A DNA stretch of 64,000 bases from Hevea brasiliensis (lineage: Eukaryota; Streptophyta; Magnoliopsida; Malpighiales; Euphorbiaceae): positions 41,193,593 through 41,257,592 of the forward strand of contig NC_079496.1 of the NCBI RefSeq assembly GCF_030052815.1, read 5' to 3'. Positions 35,337-47,063 of this stretch are shown one piece after another. Below the pieces are notes generated by a model that was not told where the DNA came from, searched no databases, and worked only from the letters and a program-made list of their open reading frames with translations. A program made the translations under genes and the position numbers. Numbering within the stretch: the stretch's first letter is position 1; each line of letters opens with the position of its first letter.

Positions 35337-35845
35337 AAGCCTCCTAGAAATACAACTGAGGTCAGAAGTTTCTTGGGGCTAGCTGGGTATTACAGAAGAT
35401 TTGTGAAGGGGTTCTCTCTTATAGCTGCTCCAATGACCAAGTTGTTGCACAATAATGTGAAATTTGGCTGGAATGATAAGTGCTAAGCCAGTTTTGAGAG
35501 GTTGAAGGCTATGTTGTGAAGCACCAGCAGCACACACCAAGGTCGTGAAAAGACTTTGTGGTCTACAGTGATGCCTCGCATAATGGGCTAGGGTGTGTGT
35601 TGATGCAAGAGGGGAAGGTGGTAGCCTATGCTTCCAGGCAGTTAAGGCCACACGAACAGAACTATCCTACTCATGACCTGGAGTTAGCAGCAATTATCTT
35701 CGCACTGAAGATATGGAGGCATTATTTATATGGTGAAAAATACTACATCTATACAGACCACAAGGGCCTAAAATACTTGCCAAACCAGAAGGAGCTCAAC
35801 CTCAGGCAGAGGTGATGGATTGAGTTCCTGAAGGACTATGATTGT
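35337..35845 (+). pseudogene. RNaseH: RNase H region of element H (frameshifted)
   Basis: The segment to about 35516 continues the old frame ([19 protein letters not shown] connection) with a TAA at 35484. Between about 35517 and 35557 sequence is garbled and the frame shifts by two. From 35558 the RNase H domain reads [29 protein letters not shown] and Y-T-D-H-K-G-L-K, the usual plant gypsy RNase H motifs with catalytic Asp and Glu visible. A TGA at 35813 lies in RQRRW (Arg lost). RNase H removes the RNA strand during reverse transcription. Confidence 0.88.
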
Positions 35846-37509
35846 GTGATTGATTATCATCCTGGGAAGGCAAATGTAGTTGCTGATGCTTTAAGCAGGA
35901 AGTCCATCACAGCTTTAAGATCACTAAATGCCTGTCTGTCCTTAGCTCAAGATGGAGCTATTTTGGCTGAGTTGCAAGTGAGGCCAACCCTGCTACAGCA
36001 GATACAAGATGGACAGAGGGCAGATGAAAAATTAATGGCCATTATGGGTAAAATTCCAGAGGGGAAGGAAACTGAATATGAGGTGAAAGCAGATGGGTGT
36101 CTGTACTACAGAGGAAGAGTGTGTGTACCAAATGATGGGGAACTGAAGACTAGTATTCTGAAAGAAGCACACACTAGTGTTTATGCTATGCACCCGAGAA
36201 GAACGAAAATGTATAATGATTTGAAGCCTCATTATTGGTGGCCTGGTATGAAGGGGGATATAGCTGACTATGTGACTAAGTGTTTGACATGTCAGCAAGT
36301 TAAAGCAGAACATCAAGTTGCATCAGGATTGCTACAGCCTATAAGCATACCTGAATGGAAATGGGACCGGGTCACTACGGATTTTGTTAGTGGTCTACCT
36401 CTCACCCAAAGGAAGCATGATGCAGTGTGGGTGATAGTGGATAGATTGACAAAGTCAGCACATTTTCTGCCAGTTAGGACTGACTACTCACTGGAGAAGC
36501 TAGCAGAATTGTATATCAATGAGATAGTTAGACTGCATGGAATCCCACTTTCCATCATATCTGATCGAGACCCAAGGTTTACATCGAGATTTTGGAAAAA
36601 GTTGCAAGAAGACTTAGGCACACAACTCCGTTTTAGCACTGCTTTTCATCCCCAGACGGATGGACAGTCAGAACGAGTAATCCAGGTAAACCTAAGAACT
36701 AATTGAATTTTTGCAAGTAATAAATTGAAATGATAGTAACAATGTGAATTATGTGATAGATCCTGGAGGATATGCTAAGGAGTTGTGTCATTGAGTTTGA
36801 GGGGAGTTGGGATAGATACCTCCCATTGGCAGAATTCGCATATAACAATAGCTACCAAGCTAGCATTCAAATGGCTCCGTATGAAGCACTGTATGGGAGG
36901 AAATGTAGAACCCCAGTGTGTTGGACTGAATTGGACGAAGATAAGCTGGTAGGACCAGACCTGGTGAAACAGACTAAGGAGAAAATAAAGATAATCAAAG
37001 CTAACCTAAAGGTTACCTCAAATAGACAAAAATCTTATGCCGACTTGAAGAGAAAAGAGATAGAATATGCAATTGGCGATAAAGTGTTTCTCAAAGTCTC
37101 ACCGTGGAAGAAAGTACTGAGGTTTGGGAGAAAGGGTAAGTTAAGCCCTAGGTTCATTGGCCCATATGAAGTCATTGAACGTGTGGGACCAATGGCCTAT
37201 CGGTTAGCCTTACCACTAGAACTGGATAAAATTCATAACGTATTCCATGTTTCCATGCTGAGAAGATATCGCTCAGATCCTTCGCATGTCATTTCCATGA
37301 AAGAGATTGAAATCCAACCGGACTTGACATACACAGAAGAACCTATACAAATCCTAGCTCAGGAAGTGAAGGAACTGAGAAATAAACAAATTCCACTGGT
37401 GAAAGTGCTTTGGAGGCACCACAACACTGAAGAGGCAACTTGGGAAAGTGAAGAGATAATGAGGCAACAGTTCCCTCAACTGTTTACATCAGGTAAATTT
37501 CGAGGATGA
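35846..37509 (+). pseudogene. INT: Integrase with GPY/F and chromodomain of element H, split by an intron
   Basis: Exon-like parts 35846-36685 and 36760-37509. The H2C2 zinc-binding domain is visible near 36165-36310 (H...H...C-L-T-C). The DDE core follows: T-T-D-F (about 36378), S-D-R-D-P-R-F (about 36560) and Q-S-E-R (about 36668). After the 74-bp intron come [18 protein letters not shown] and ALYGRKCRTP. Then the GPY/F module (RFIGPYEVIERVG, about 37150), HNVFHVSMLRRY, and a C-terminal chromodomain (VKVLWRHHNTEEATWE to about 37480). Integrase inserts the DNA copy; the chromodomain directs it to chromatin. Apart from the intron no stop interrupts this region, making it the best preserved part of H. 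The stop at 37507 is just before the PPT. Confidence 0.93.
36686..36759 (+). other. 74-bp phase-0 intron in integrase of H
   Basis: Lies exactly between codons CAG (V-I-Q) and ATC (I-L-E-D). It begins CAG|GTAAAC and ends GTGATAG|ATC, is AT-rich, contains in-frame stops and a plausible branch motif TAAC. Removing it joins frames 2 and 1 without loss of a residue. G has an intronless copy (16521-16526) and a 75-bp homologous segment (15993-16067). Confidence 0.8.
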
Positions 37510-37519
37510 AATTTTTCTT

Positions 37520-37531
37520 AGAGGGGAAGAG
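37520..37531 (+). other. Polypurine tract of H
   Basis: AGAGGGGAAGAG just before the 3' LTR at 37533; primes plus-strand synthesis. Confidence 0.93.
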
Positions 37532-37532
37532 T

Positions 37533-40500
37533 TGTAACATCCTCATTTTAGCTAGTTCATACAGTCTACTATTCTGGTGACCAGTGTCGGTCCGGACAGC
37601 TAGAACGTTCGGAAAAAATATTTAAACTAAAGGAACCAAAAATTTACTCAAATATTAATAAGAAAAAAAAAGTTTAGGAAAAATTATAAAATAATTTTTC
37701 GGGAATCCATTGAGGTTCTTATGGCATTAGAATGCCAAGAAAATACTACGAAAAAATTTTCAATCGGTACAGATAATTTTGGCCCGTTAAGCCAAATGGA
37801 GGGCATTTTGGTCATTTTGTCTTCAGAGATGATTTTTGGGCCAACTTGTCCAGTTAAATAAATAATTTATATAACATAAAATATGAATAAATATTATTAA
37901 AAATTCAATTGAAATTAAGTAAACAAGAAAAGAAAAGAAAATGGGATTTATTACCTCATGCTTATATAAGCATGAGGTAATTAGAAAGGGATGGCCAATT
38001 AAATTAAAGGAAGACATTTATAATACATAAATGGGCAGAAAAAAAAGACAATTCAAGAGAATTTTCTGCAGCCACTCTTCTTCCCCAAGAAGACGTTTCA
38101 TGCTCCTCTTTTCCCTTCTCCATTTTCATGCTTACAAAGCTTGAATCCACACCCTTTCTCACAATAAAAACCCTAGTTGTCTTTACAAAAAATTAACCCA
38201 TACCTTGAGGAAGCTTTGGACAGCAAATTTTTGAAGAAAAATTGAAGTTTTGCAAGACCCAAACTTAGTGCCATTAGAGGTTAGTGACCAATCCTTGCTT
38301 TCTTTTTGAAATTCATGTTTAGGGACAAAAATTGAGCTAGAAAATGAGAGAAACTTAAATGAAATTGATGATTATGTAAACCCCCCATTTTCAGTAGCTA
38401 TGTGAAGGGTAGGGTTTTAATTGTTCTCTTTGAATAAATTTGGTATTGTGGCTGCCCATAACACTAACCTATTGTTTAGAATGGTGAAAGGTAAGTGAAT
38501 GCATGTATTGAGATGGAATGGGTTAGGGTTAGGGTATAAAATGGAGACTTTGATCATGTAATGGTTAAAGTGAGTTTTAATGGTCAATTAGTGATCATTT
38601 GGATATGGGTAAACAAGAAATGAAGTGGTTTGTGTAGTGGAAATTGAGATTAGTCTGGCTGCCCTAGGTGACCTGCAGAATTGGACATGAGTCCAGCAGG
38701 TTTGGGCAGCCATAACTTAAATTTTCGAGGTTCAATTAGTGCAAGGACAATTGGACATGAAACTAGACAAATAATGGCACAACTTTGGTGAAGAAACCAT
38801 GCCCATAAAACCAAACCAAGTGGACCAAAAGCTTGCCTTAATCCGGGTGACCTGCAGTCTGATTCTGCAGAAAGACCAAATTCATTTGGCCATAACTCAA
38901 TGTAGAAAAGTCAAATTGACCTGAAATTTTACCAGTAACAGGATAAGATATAGACCAAAAACTTTCATAAAGAAACCTACCCCAAATTATGACCAGAACC
39001 TATCCAACAAGGGAGTTGCGATCACTGCTCATCAGATCGTAGATATGGTCAGTCCAGAAAAATTCTAATCCGACCAGTTGTGGTTTTTGTACCATAACTT
39101 AAGCTACAAAACTCCAAATGGAGTGATTCAAAAAAGGAAATTCAACTAGACAAAATAAGGAACAACTTTCATGTTGATCATTTTGCCAAATTCCCACTGC
39201 AAAAATGACCAATGGAATAGTAAAAATAAGGTATGAAAACTGAAATTTCTGCTCAATTAACTTTAAGCTTAGAAATGGTATTGGCAACCAATACCAACAA
39301 ATTTTGAATGCAAAATGTGGTATGTTGGGAGTATTAAAACCAATGTACCTATTGTCTATGCAAAAGTCAACATTTTTGTTGACTAATGAAGTGAATAGTA
39401 ACACCAAAACTTGAAATTCAAAAATTGTAAAACTTAAAAGTGTAAAATGCCCTAGTATACCTAACAAGATTGGTTTGGATAGCTTGGCATGCCAATAGGG
39501 TTCTATTAGCAGTACTGCATATGGCTTCATGCCATTCTGTGTTTCATGGCTTTCCCATGCCATTCTGTGACATAATAGCCTTTGGCTATGTTATTGAGTT
39601 AATATACTTGGGTTTTGACCCTGATAATTATTACAGCTTGTTAGCTGTTCTGTTGCACACCGGGAGACACAATATGACTGATGGTGTGATGGTCCGAGGT
39701 ACTTAGTACCCAGTACCAGTTTACCCGTTTATCCAGTCCAGTCAATTAGTATGGGTTACTCGTGCAATGTTAATAAACCTTACCAAAATTTTAAATCGTA
39801 TAATAATGCAATAATACCAGAAATTAAGTCTACCAAAAAAAAAAATGAAATCATACATTCTGCATAATTATTTTATTCTATTTTATTTTATTTTATATTG
39901 TCACCACTAAGCAGAATTGCTTAGCGCGTCGCTTTTGCCACGCGCAGGTACTGGAGACCTAGCTGGGAAGCCCAGTAGACACTAGATAGTGTGAGCCTAC
40001 AGAGCTGCATCAGGAGTTCAGAGTCACCTCACATCTGCACTGCATATGGTAGGACATTAGGACTATAGGTGGCTCTTTTGTATTTTGCATTTTGTATTAG
40101 TTTGGATTGTAACTATAAACTCCTGTAATTATGTATTAATGTAAATATATGAAATTTCATATTATTGAGATTTTCTGCATTATGTATGTTGATAAATGAA
40201 ATGTTGAGAATTATTTGTGAATATGCTTCAGGTGATGAAGTGAACAGAAAAGTTTTGAAAATAATATCGTGGTTGAGATTGAGATTTTGTGATTGACTTG
40301 AATATATATAATGGAGTTTGGAATTGGAAATTATTTTGGAAGTTTTTTTAAATAGGTTTAGAAGAACTGTTTTTCCAACTTACAGCTGGCACTCTGCTGG
40401 ATTTTCTATAAAATTTGCAGATAAATTCAGATTTATCAAAATTGAAAATAAATGAATTATAAAGGGTTACATTGTAATAGAAACATAAATTGGTGCTCCG

Positions 40501-40556
40501 GCAAACTGAGTGGCATAACTTGCTCGGCTAAACTATAGATGGTAAGGGGTGTCACA
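37533..40556 (+). repeat. 3' LTR of element H
   Basis: Nearly identical to the 5' LTR throughout; differences are scattered substitutions and small indels. One indel removes a hairpin arm near 38878-38882. It ends GGGTGTCACA, then the GTCCA duplication and C LTR sequence. Confidence 0.95.
39907..39945 (+). promoter_or_regulatory. Conserved tandem double stem-loop of H 3' LTR
   Basis: Stem 1 CTAAGC/GCTTAG and stem 2 GCGCGT/ACGCGC, both perfect, with inner GC/GC around TTTT; 611 bp before the LTR end. Confidence 0.75.
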
Positions 40557-40561
40557 GTCCA

Positions 40562-42215
40562 AATCTTGACCAATCTACTGTCCCAATCCGAAAATCCAAA
40601 CACTGAACCCAGAAAATTAACCAAATGAACATGTTCATTTGGCCATAACTTTTTCTAGACAGGTCCAAATGACCTGATTTTTGTGTAATTGGAAAGCTTA
40701 TACATAGGACTACAACTTTTATTGAGAACACCAAGCCCAGAAATGCCTCTAACCAAATGAAATTACTAGCCCAAATGAGGTCACCAAACTGACCAGAACC
40801 ATTCTGCCCAGAATTTCCTGGACTAAAACTCACTCGACCAGTTTTGGCAAAATGGCCATAAGTTGGTCTATAAAAATCCAAATGGAATGAAACAAATGGA
40901 AAAAGTTTTATAAGACATAGGCCTACAATATTGGTCTTTTGACCAAAACCCAGAACCCAAAGGAATTAGGTCAAATTCTTAAAAGAACTTGGTATATCCA
41001 AACTTAGAAATTTACCCAATTTCATCTGACCCGGATTAGTTTTTATAACATATCTTTCACTAGAAAACTCCATTTAGGATGAGCCATACCTTTTCAGAAA
41101 CCTAAGACATAGGGCTCTAACTTTGTTTTAGAAACCTTCCTTAAATTATGAAAGTAAAAACCTTAAAAATCCACTCGCAATCACTGACCTAAACCAGGAC
41201 CCTAAAGACACTGGGTACTAGAGTCTAGGCCAATTAAATTGCTATAATAAATTCTACAAAACTTGAAAAATTGTGATTCAAAATTTTGAGTGACCATAAG
41301 ACATAGGGAAACAAATTCTATGAAGATCACTAGACCTAAATGTGAATGTAACTTGGTCAATAAAATTTGTAAAGTGTAATTATAAAATCTGCCTAGCTAA
41401 GGAACCAAAACTAGGAAATGAACTAGTTATGGTTATTTGACTATAACTCGAGCTACAAAACTCCAAATGGAGTGATTCAAAAAAAGCAAATTAAACTGGA
41501 TACATAAAGGAATAACTTTCATGAAGAAAGATTAGCCAAATTCTCACTTTAGCATAGACCAATGAAATAGTAAACATAGGACATAAAAACTGAAAATTTG
41601 GAAATACTTTTAGAAGGCTTTGAATTGCAATTGGCAATCAATGCCAACAAATTTAGAACCCAAAATGTGGGATCTTATTGGAATTGGAATTAACACACCT
41701 ATTATATATGAAAAGTCAACAATTTGAGTGAATAGTAATGTGTGAATAGTAACCTTAAAGACATAAGAAATAATAGAAGAAATTAAAGAAGCCATTATGA
41801 GTAATGTATAAATATATATTGTAATTAGTGAATTTGAATGACTTAATGAATACCAAAAATTTTGTGAATAGGTAATTGAGACTTATACTCCCAACACCAA
41901 TGAAATTTATAATATATTAGCAATACAACTTGAAGTATGAAATGTAATTTACATCAATAGATTGTTGAATGTATAAATGAGATAAAAGTGTCATTTGGGA
42001 TTTAGGTTCCCATCAAGAGAGAAAGGAAAGATGTTTTGAATTTGAATGGTAGATCAACTGGATGTGAATTATAATTAGTATGAATATTATGATGAATGCA
42101 TAAATTACCTAGAAATGTGAATTTGAAAATTATGCTTCCACTATAAACAAAATAAGAATGCTATAAAAATATAAATGAAAAATAAAATGAAATGATGAAA
42201 CATATAAACTCCTAA
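40562..42215 (+). mobile_element. Middle part of C 3' LTR
   Basis: Matches 24990-26645 of the C 5' LTR, including the 22-bp palindrome (40621-40642) and the CAACTTTCATGAAGAA modules. It lies between H and solo LTR B. Confidence 0.9.
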
Positions 42216-45181
42216 TGTAACATCCTCATTTTAGCTAGTCCGTAAAGTCTACTATTCCGGTGACCAGTGTCGGTCCGGACAGCTAGAATGTTCGGAAAAA
42301 AATATTTAAACTAAAGTAAGGAACCAAAATTAACTCAAATATTAATAAGAAAAAAATTTAGGAAAAATTATAAAATAATTTTTGGGACTCCAGAGAAGGG
42401 TCATTGAGGTTCATATGGCATTAGAATGCTAAGAAAATACGTAGAAAATTTTTTCAATCGGTACATACAATTTTGGCCAGTTAAGCCAAATGGAGATCAT
42501 TTTGGTCATTTCGTCTTCAGCGATGATTTTTGGGCCAACTGGTCCAGTAAATAATTTACATAACATAAAATATATATAAATATAGTTAAAAATTTAACTG
42601 CAATTAAATAGAAAAGAAATGGAGAGAAAATGAAAGAAAATAGATTTATAACATCATCATGATGTCATTAAAAACTCACCCAACCAACCCAATGTTGACA
42701 CATGGCGTAAGTTTACTTAAAAGAGACAAATGGGCTGGAAAAGGAACAAAAAAAAAAAAAAGACTTCTTCTCCCTTTCTCCTTCCTTACGTGACATACCC
42801 ACCATAGCCACATTTTCTAGCTTTTTCAAAGCTTGATTTCACTAGTTCTCACCCCACTAAACCCTAAACTCCCAACACAAAAAAATATTCTTGCATCTTG
42901 GAGATTCTTTTGAGAGCAAAAAGAAGAGGAAAACAAGAGCTTTAGCAAGTGAGAAAATCTCACTCCTTTGAGGTTAGTTACCTAACCATGAATTTTTCTT
43001 TAAATTCATGTTAAGAACTTTGAATATGTGTAAATTGCAAAGAAAAATTGTTGAATACCATTTGGATGGAAACCCTAGATTCATGGCAGCCATGGTTAGG
43101 GTTTGTTTGTAGTGAGTTAATGAAGTTAAAAGACCATCATGGCAGCCCACAATATGTACCCACTAAGTGGATTGATGAAATGCAAGTTAAATGCATGATT
43201 TGAGATGTTAGGGTTAGGGTTAGGGTTTGGATATAAAATGGAGACTTGAATCATGTAATTATGAAAGTGAGTTTTAATGGTCAATTAGTGACTATTTGGT
43301 TATGTGTAAACAAGAAATGAGGTGGTTTGATTAGTGGGAATTGCAGTTGGTGTGGCTGCCCAAGGTGACCTGCAGAATTGGACATGAGTCCAGCAGGTTT
43401 GGGCAGCCATAACTTGAATTGTAGAGGTTCAATTGGTGCAAGGCCAATTGGACATGAAACTAGACACATAATGGCACAACTTTGGCGAAGAAACCATGCC
43501 CATAAAACCAAACCAAGTGGACCAAAGCTTGCCCTAATCCGGGTGAACTGCAGTCTGTGTTTGCAGAATGACCAAATGAACAGTGATTGTTCATTTGACC
43601 ATAACTCAGTGTAGAATGATCCAATTGACCTAAACGTTTACCAGCAACAAGTTGAGATATAGATCAACAACTTTCATGAAGAAACCTAACCCAAATTATG
43701 ACTAGAACCTATCCAACAAGTGAGTTGCAGTCACTATTCACTGCACTGTAGATATGGTCAGTCCAGAAAAATTTTAATTCGGCCAGTTGTGGTTTTTGGA
43801 CCATAACTTGAGCTACAAAACTTCAAATGGAGTGATTCAAAAAATTAAATTAAACTAGACAAAATAATGAACAACTTTCATGTTGATCATTTTACCAAAT
43901 TCCCACTGCAAAAATGACAAATGGAACAGTAAAAATAAGGTATGAAAACTGAAAATTCTGCTCAATTAACTTTAAGCTTAGAAATGGTATTGGCAACCAA
44001 TACCAACAAATTTTGAATGCAAAATGTGGTATGTTGGGAGTATAAAAACTAATATACCTATTGTCTATGCAAAAGTCAACATTTTGGTTGACTAATGAAG
44101 TAAATAGTAACATCAAAACTTGAAATTCAAAAATTGTAAAACTCAAAAGTGTAAAATGCCCTAGTATACCTAACAAGATTGGTTTGGATAGCTTGGCATG
44201 CCAATTGGGTTCTGTTAGCAGTACTGCATATGGCTTCATGCCATGTTGTGTTTCATGGCTTTCCCATGCCATTCTGTGAAATAATAGCCTTTGGCTATGT
44301 TATTTGAGTTGATATGCTTGGGTTTTGACCTTGATAATTATTACAGCTTATTAGCAGTTCTATTGCACACCGGGAGACACAATGTGCGCAATGGTGTGGT
44401 GGTCCGAGGTACTTAGTACCCAGTGCCGGTTTACCCATTTATCCAGTCCAGTCAACTAGTATGGATTACTCGGGCAATGATAATAAACCTTATCAAATTT
44501 TAAGTGAATAATACTACAAATAATACCAGAAATTAAGTCTATAATAAAATGAAATCCTACATTCTACATAATTATTTTATTTTATTTTATATTGTCACCA
44601 CTAAGCAGAATTGGTTAGCGCGTCGCTTTTGCCACGCGCAGGTATTGGAGACCTAGCTGGGGAGCAGACGGGGTGAGCCTTCAGAGCTACATCCGGGGTC
44701 CGGAGTCACCTCACATCTGCACTGCATATGGTAGGACATTAGGACTATAGGTGGCCCTTTTGTATTTTTGCATTTTGTATTAGTTTGGATTGTAACTATA
44801 AACTCCTGTAATTATGTATTAATATAAATATATGAAATTTCATATTATTGAGATTTTCTGCATAGTGTATGTTGATAAATGAAATGTTGAGAATTATTTG
44901 TGAATGTGCTTCAAGTGATGAACTGAGCAGAATAGTTTTGAAAATAGTATTGTGATTTTGAGATTGAATTGAATGTGTATAATGGAGTTTGGATTTGGAA
45001 ATTATTTTGGAAGCACTCTGCCGAATTTTCTATAAAATTGCAGATAAATTTTGATTTATCAAAATTGAAAAATAAATGAATTATAAAGGGATAAATTGTA
45101 ATAGAAACATAAATTGGTGCTCCGGCACATTGAGTGATATAACTTGCTCGGCTACACTGTAGACGGGTAAGGGGTGTCACA
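42216..45181 (+). mobile_element. Solo LTR 'B' (H family, 2966 bp)
   Basis: TGTAACATCCTCATTTTAG to GGGTAAGGGGTGTCACA, with CCTAA on both sides (42211-42215 and 45182-45186). Similar to the H LTRs along its length. No PBS or second LTR. It contains three GTTAGG units near 43207-43226 and a 10-bp-arm hairpin near 43573-43597 (CAAATGAACA / TGTTCATTTG). Confidence 0.95.
44601..44639 (+). promoter_or_regulatory. Conserved tandem double stem-loop of solo LTR B
   Basis: CTAAGC/GGTTAG (one mismatch) and GCGCGT/ACGCGC, 542 bp before the LTR end. Confidence 0.65.
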
Positions 45182-45186
45182 CCTAA

Positions 45187-46547
45187 TGGTACTAATGTGC
45201 CCATGTATTGCCTAGACATGTGTATCCGATTGGATAGATTGGCATGCCAATAGGGTATTGTTTTAGCAGTACTGCGAAAGGCTTTATGCCTTTACTCATG
45301 GCTTTATGCCCTTACTCATAGCTTTTATGCCTGATTTTGTGTTATCATGGCTTTTTAGCCATACTGACTGTATACGTGATTGATGTTTTGCGTCTCATAG
45401 TATGACGGCCTGAGGCACCATGGTATCCAGTGCCAACGACCCGTTATCCAGTTTAGTTAGCCTGTCATAGGTTACTTGGGCATGGAAAAGTATAAATGTA
45501 ATGAAATTGAGAATTTTGATATATGTAATAAGCATGAATGAAATTGTACAAATGAGGATGGATTTGAATTATATAATGATTTTTGAAATGATGATATGAG
45601 TATGTATGAATTATTGTATGGAAAAGTATTAATAAAAATAAAATTAAGTTTAAAGGTAACAAATTGATGAAATATTACGTTAAGAAACAAGAATTATTCC
45701 AATAAAAATAAATGTTCTTAAGGGTCAAAAAATGAAAATAAATAAATACATGAGGCTTAAAATCATTATGAGATCGATTAATAACATGCTAGGAAGAGTT
45801 AATATCACAAGATTTAATTAGCCTTAGACAAAAACAAAAATTTAGAAATTATTTATTATTCTTATAAGCACAATAACTAAGAAATTATTATTATTTTTTG
45901 TATATTATATTTTCTTGTATTATTGGCACCACTAAGCTTTATGCTTAGCGAGTCGCTGTTTGCAACGCGTAGGTACTGAAGATTTGGCCTGAGAACCCAG
46001 TAGACCACAGACTGGGATTTTAGAGTTCGAATCTGCAGAAGTAACAGAAGTGTATAAGGTTGTCACCTCCTCAGCAATGCATGTAGATAGGGTCCATATA
46101 AGTTATTTTATATATTTTGTACATTATGTAAATTATGAACTTGTGTAATTAGTTTATAAATCATGTAAATTTATGTAATTTGAACATTTTTACATATGAA
46201 TTGAGTATGAATGGAAATGTATGGAAATGATTATGAAATTGAAATGTATGGATGAGATTTGAAATATAAGAAAATCATGAGAATGATTGATGAGATAATT
46301 ATGATTAGCATGGATAAGATTTTATTTTGAAAATATTGTTGAATTTCAAACATGTGACTATTGAAATATCCCAAATGATAATAAAATAGGGGAAACTCCG
46401 CTGGTTTCTCCATAGAAAGATAATTGATATTAAAAGATAATAACTTGAAAATGATTAAAGAAATAAAGTAAGATAAGATAGGGTGCTCCGGCACCGAGTG
46501 TGACATGTCTTGCTCTGCTACATTGTAAATGGGTGAGGGGTGTCACA
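45187..46547 (+). mobile_element. Terminal part of C 3' LTR
   Basis: Matches 26650-28013 of the C 5' LTR, with the minisatellite at about 45280-45365 and stem 1 CTAAGC/GCTTAG at 45932-45948. Minus-strand frames at 45465-45690 and 46231-46506 mirror those of the 5' LTR and are chance frames. Confidence 0.9.
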
Positions 46548-46552
46548 AATTT

Positions 46553-47063
46553 TGAACGAAAAATTGTGACACCGTGGTCCTAAGGACTATGGCAAAGCTA
46601 GTGGAAAAGAGAAAATCACAGAAAAGAGTTGATAAGTAGGTCAAATAATTAGGTCAGTATTTCGAAAGAAATACCGAATTATTTGCAAACCTGATCAGAT
46701 TGGCAAGGGGAAAATTGGTCAATTCACCCCTAGAGGTGACTCACGACCTAACTGTCCAATAAAATTGGAGAAATGAAAATTTCGGAATATATAATTAAAT
46801 TAAAGAAGAATGGAAAAATAAAGAAAAAAAAAGAAAAGAAAATTTGAATTTTTACATCATCAAAATACATCATGCATGATGCAATAAAGGAATAATTAAT
46901 CAAATGGAATTTGACTAAGTTAAAAAGCATATAAAAACAAAAAAAAAAAAATTTGGAAATCAATTCTTCATCTTCACCCCAAATTTGGCCGGCACCCACC
47001 TTTCTTCTTCCTCTATCTCTTTTTATTTTCTATCTCCATTAAAGCTTGACTTCAAGCTTTTCT
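46553..47063 (+). mobile_element. Second piece of J 5' LTR
   Basis: Continues J after C. TGTGACACCGTGGTCCTAAGG here is the block seen reversed in solo LTR A near 4810-4835. It ends at TTTCT, the target duplication of D. Confidence 0.82.

Larger units (their letters stand above)
29634..40556 (+). mobile_element. Structurally complete Ty3/gypsy chromovirus 'H' (10.9 kb)
   Basis: Two LTRs (29634-32673, 3040 bp; 37533-40556, 3024 bp), PBS, gag-pro-RT-RNaseH-INT-chromodomain order, PPT, and identical target duplications GTCCA (29629-29633, 40557-40561). RNase H precedes integrase and a GPY/F module plus C-terminal chromodomain follow, which defines a Ty3/gypsy chromovirus, probably the Tekay/Del lineage (inference from similarity by eye). 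It sits in the C 3' LTR. The coding frame carries several stops and one frameshift, so the copy is inactive. Confidence 0.95.
23580..46547 (+). mobile_element. Internally deleted LTR element 'C' (two 4.4-kb LTRs, 213-bp interior)
   Basis: Bounded by AATTT on both sides (23575-23579 and 46548-46552). The 5' LTR is 23580-28013 (4434 bp) and the 3' LTR starts at 28227. Between them lie only a PBS, a short leader resembling that of H, and a PPT; gag and pol are absent. The 3' LTR is broken by H and solo LTR B; its own pieces sum to about 4422 bp, nearly the same as the 5' copy. Because both LTRs and both duplications survive, the element probably transposed in this deleted form using proteins supplied by a relative such as H (inference). 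Confidence 0.9.
28227..46547 (+). repeat. 3' LTR of element C, interrupted by H and solo LTR B
   Basis: Own pieces: 28227-29633, 40562-42215 and 45187-46547. Each break is bordered by a 5-bp duplication (GTCCA around H, CCTAA around B), and the flanks rejoin to match the 5' LTR without gap. The tail ends GGGTGAGGGGTGTCACA at 46547. A double stem-loop remains at 45932-45969. Confidence 0.92.

Noticed and set aside
32802..37509. H as an active autonomous element
   Set aside because: Several in-frame stops, a frameshift near 35520-35557 and visible divergence between its LTRs make it inactive.
43207..43226. GTTAGGGTTAGGGTTAGGG, telomere-like
   Set aside because: Only three hexamer-like units, not the plant TTTAGGG heptamer; the H LTRs have one or two units at the same spot, so it is a small LTR expansion.
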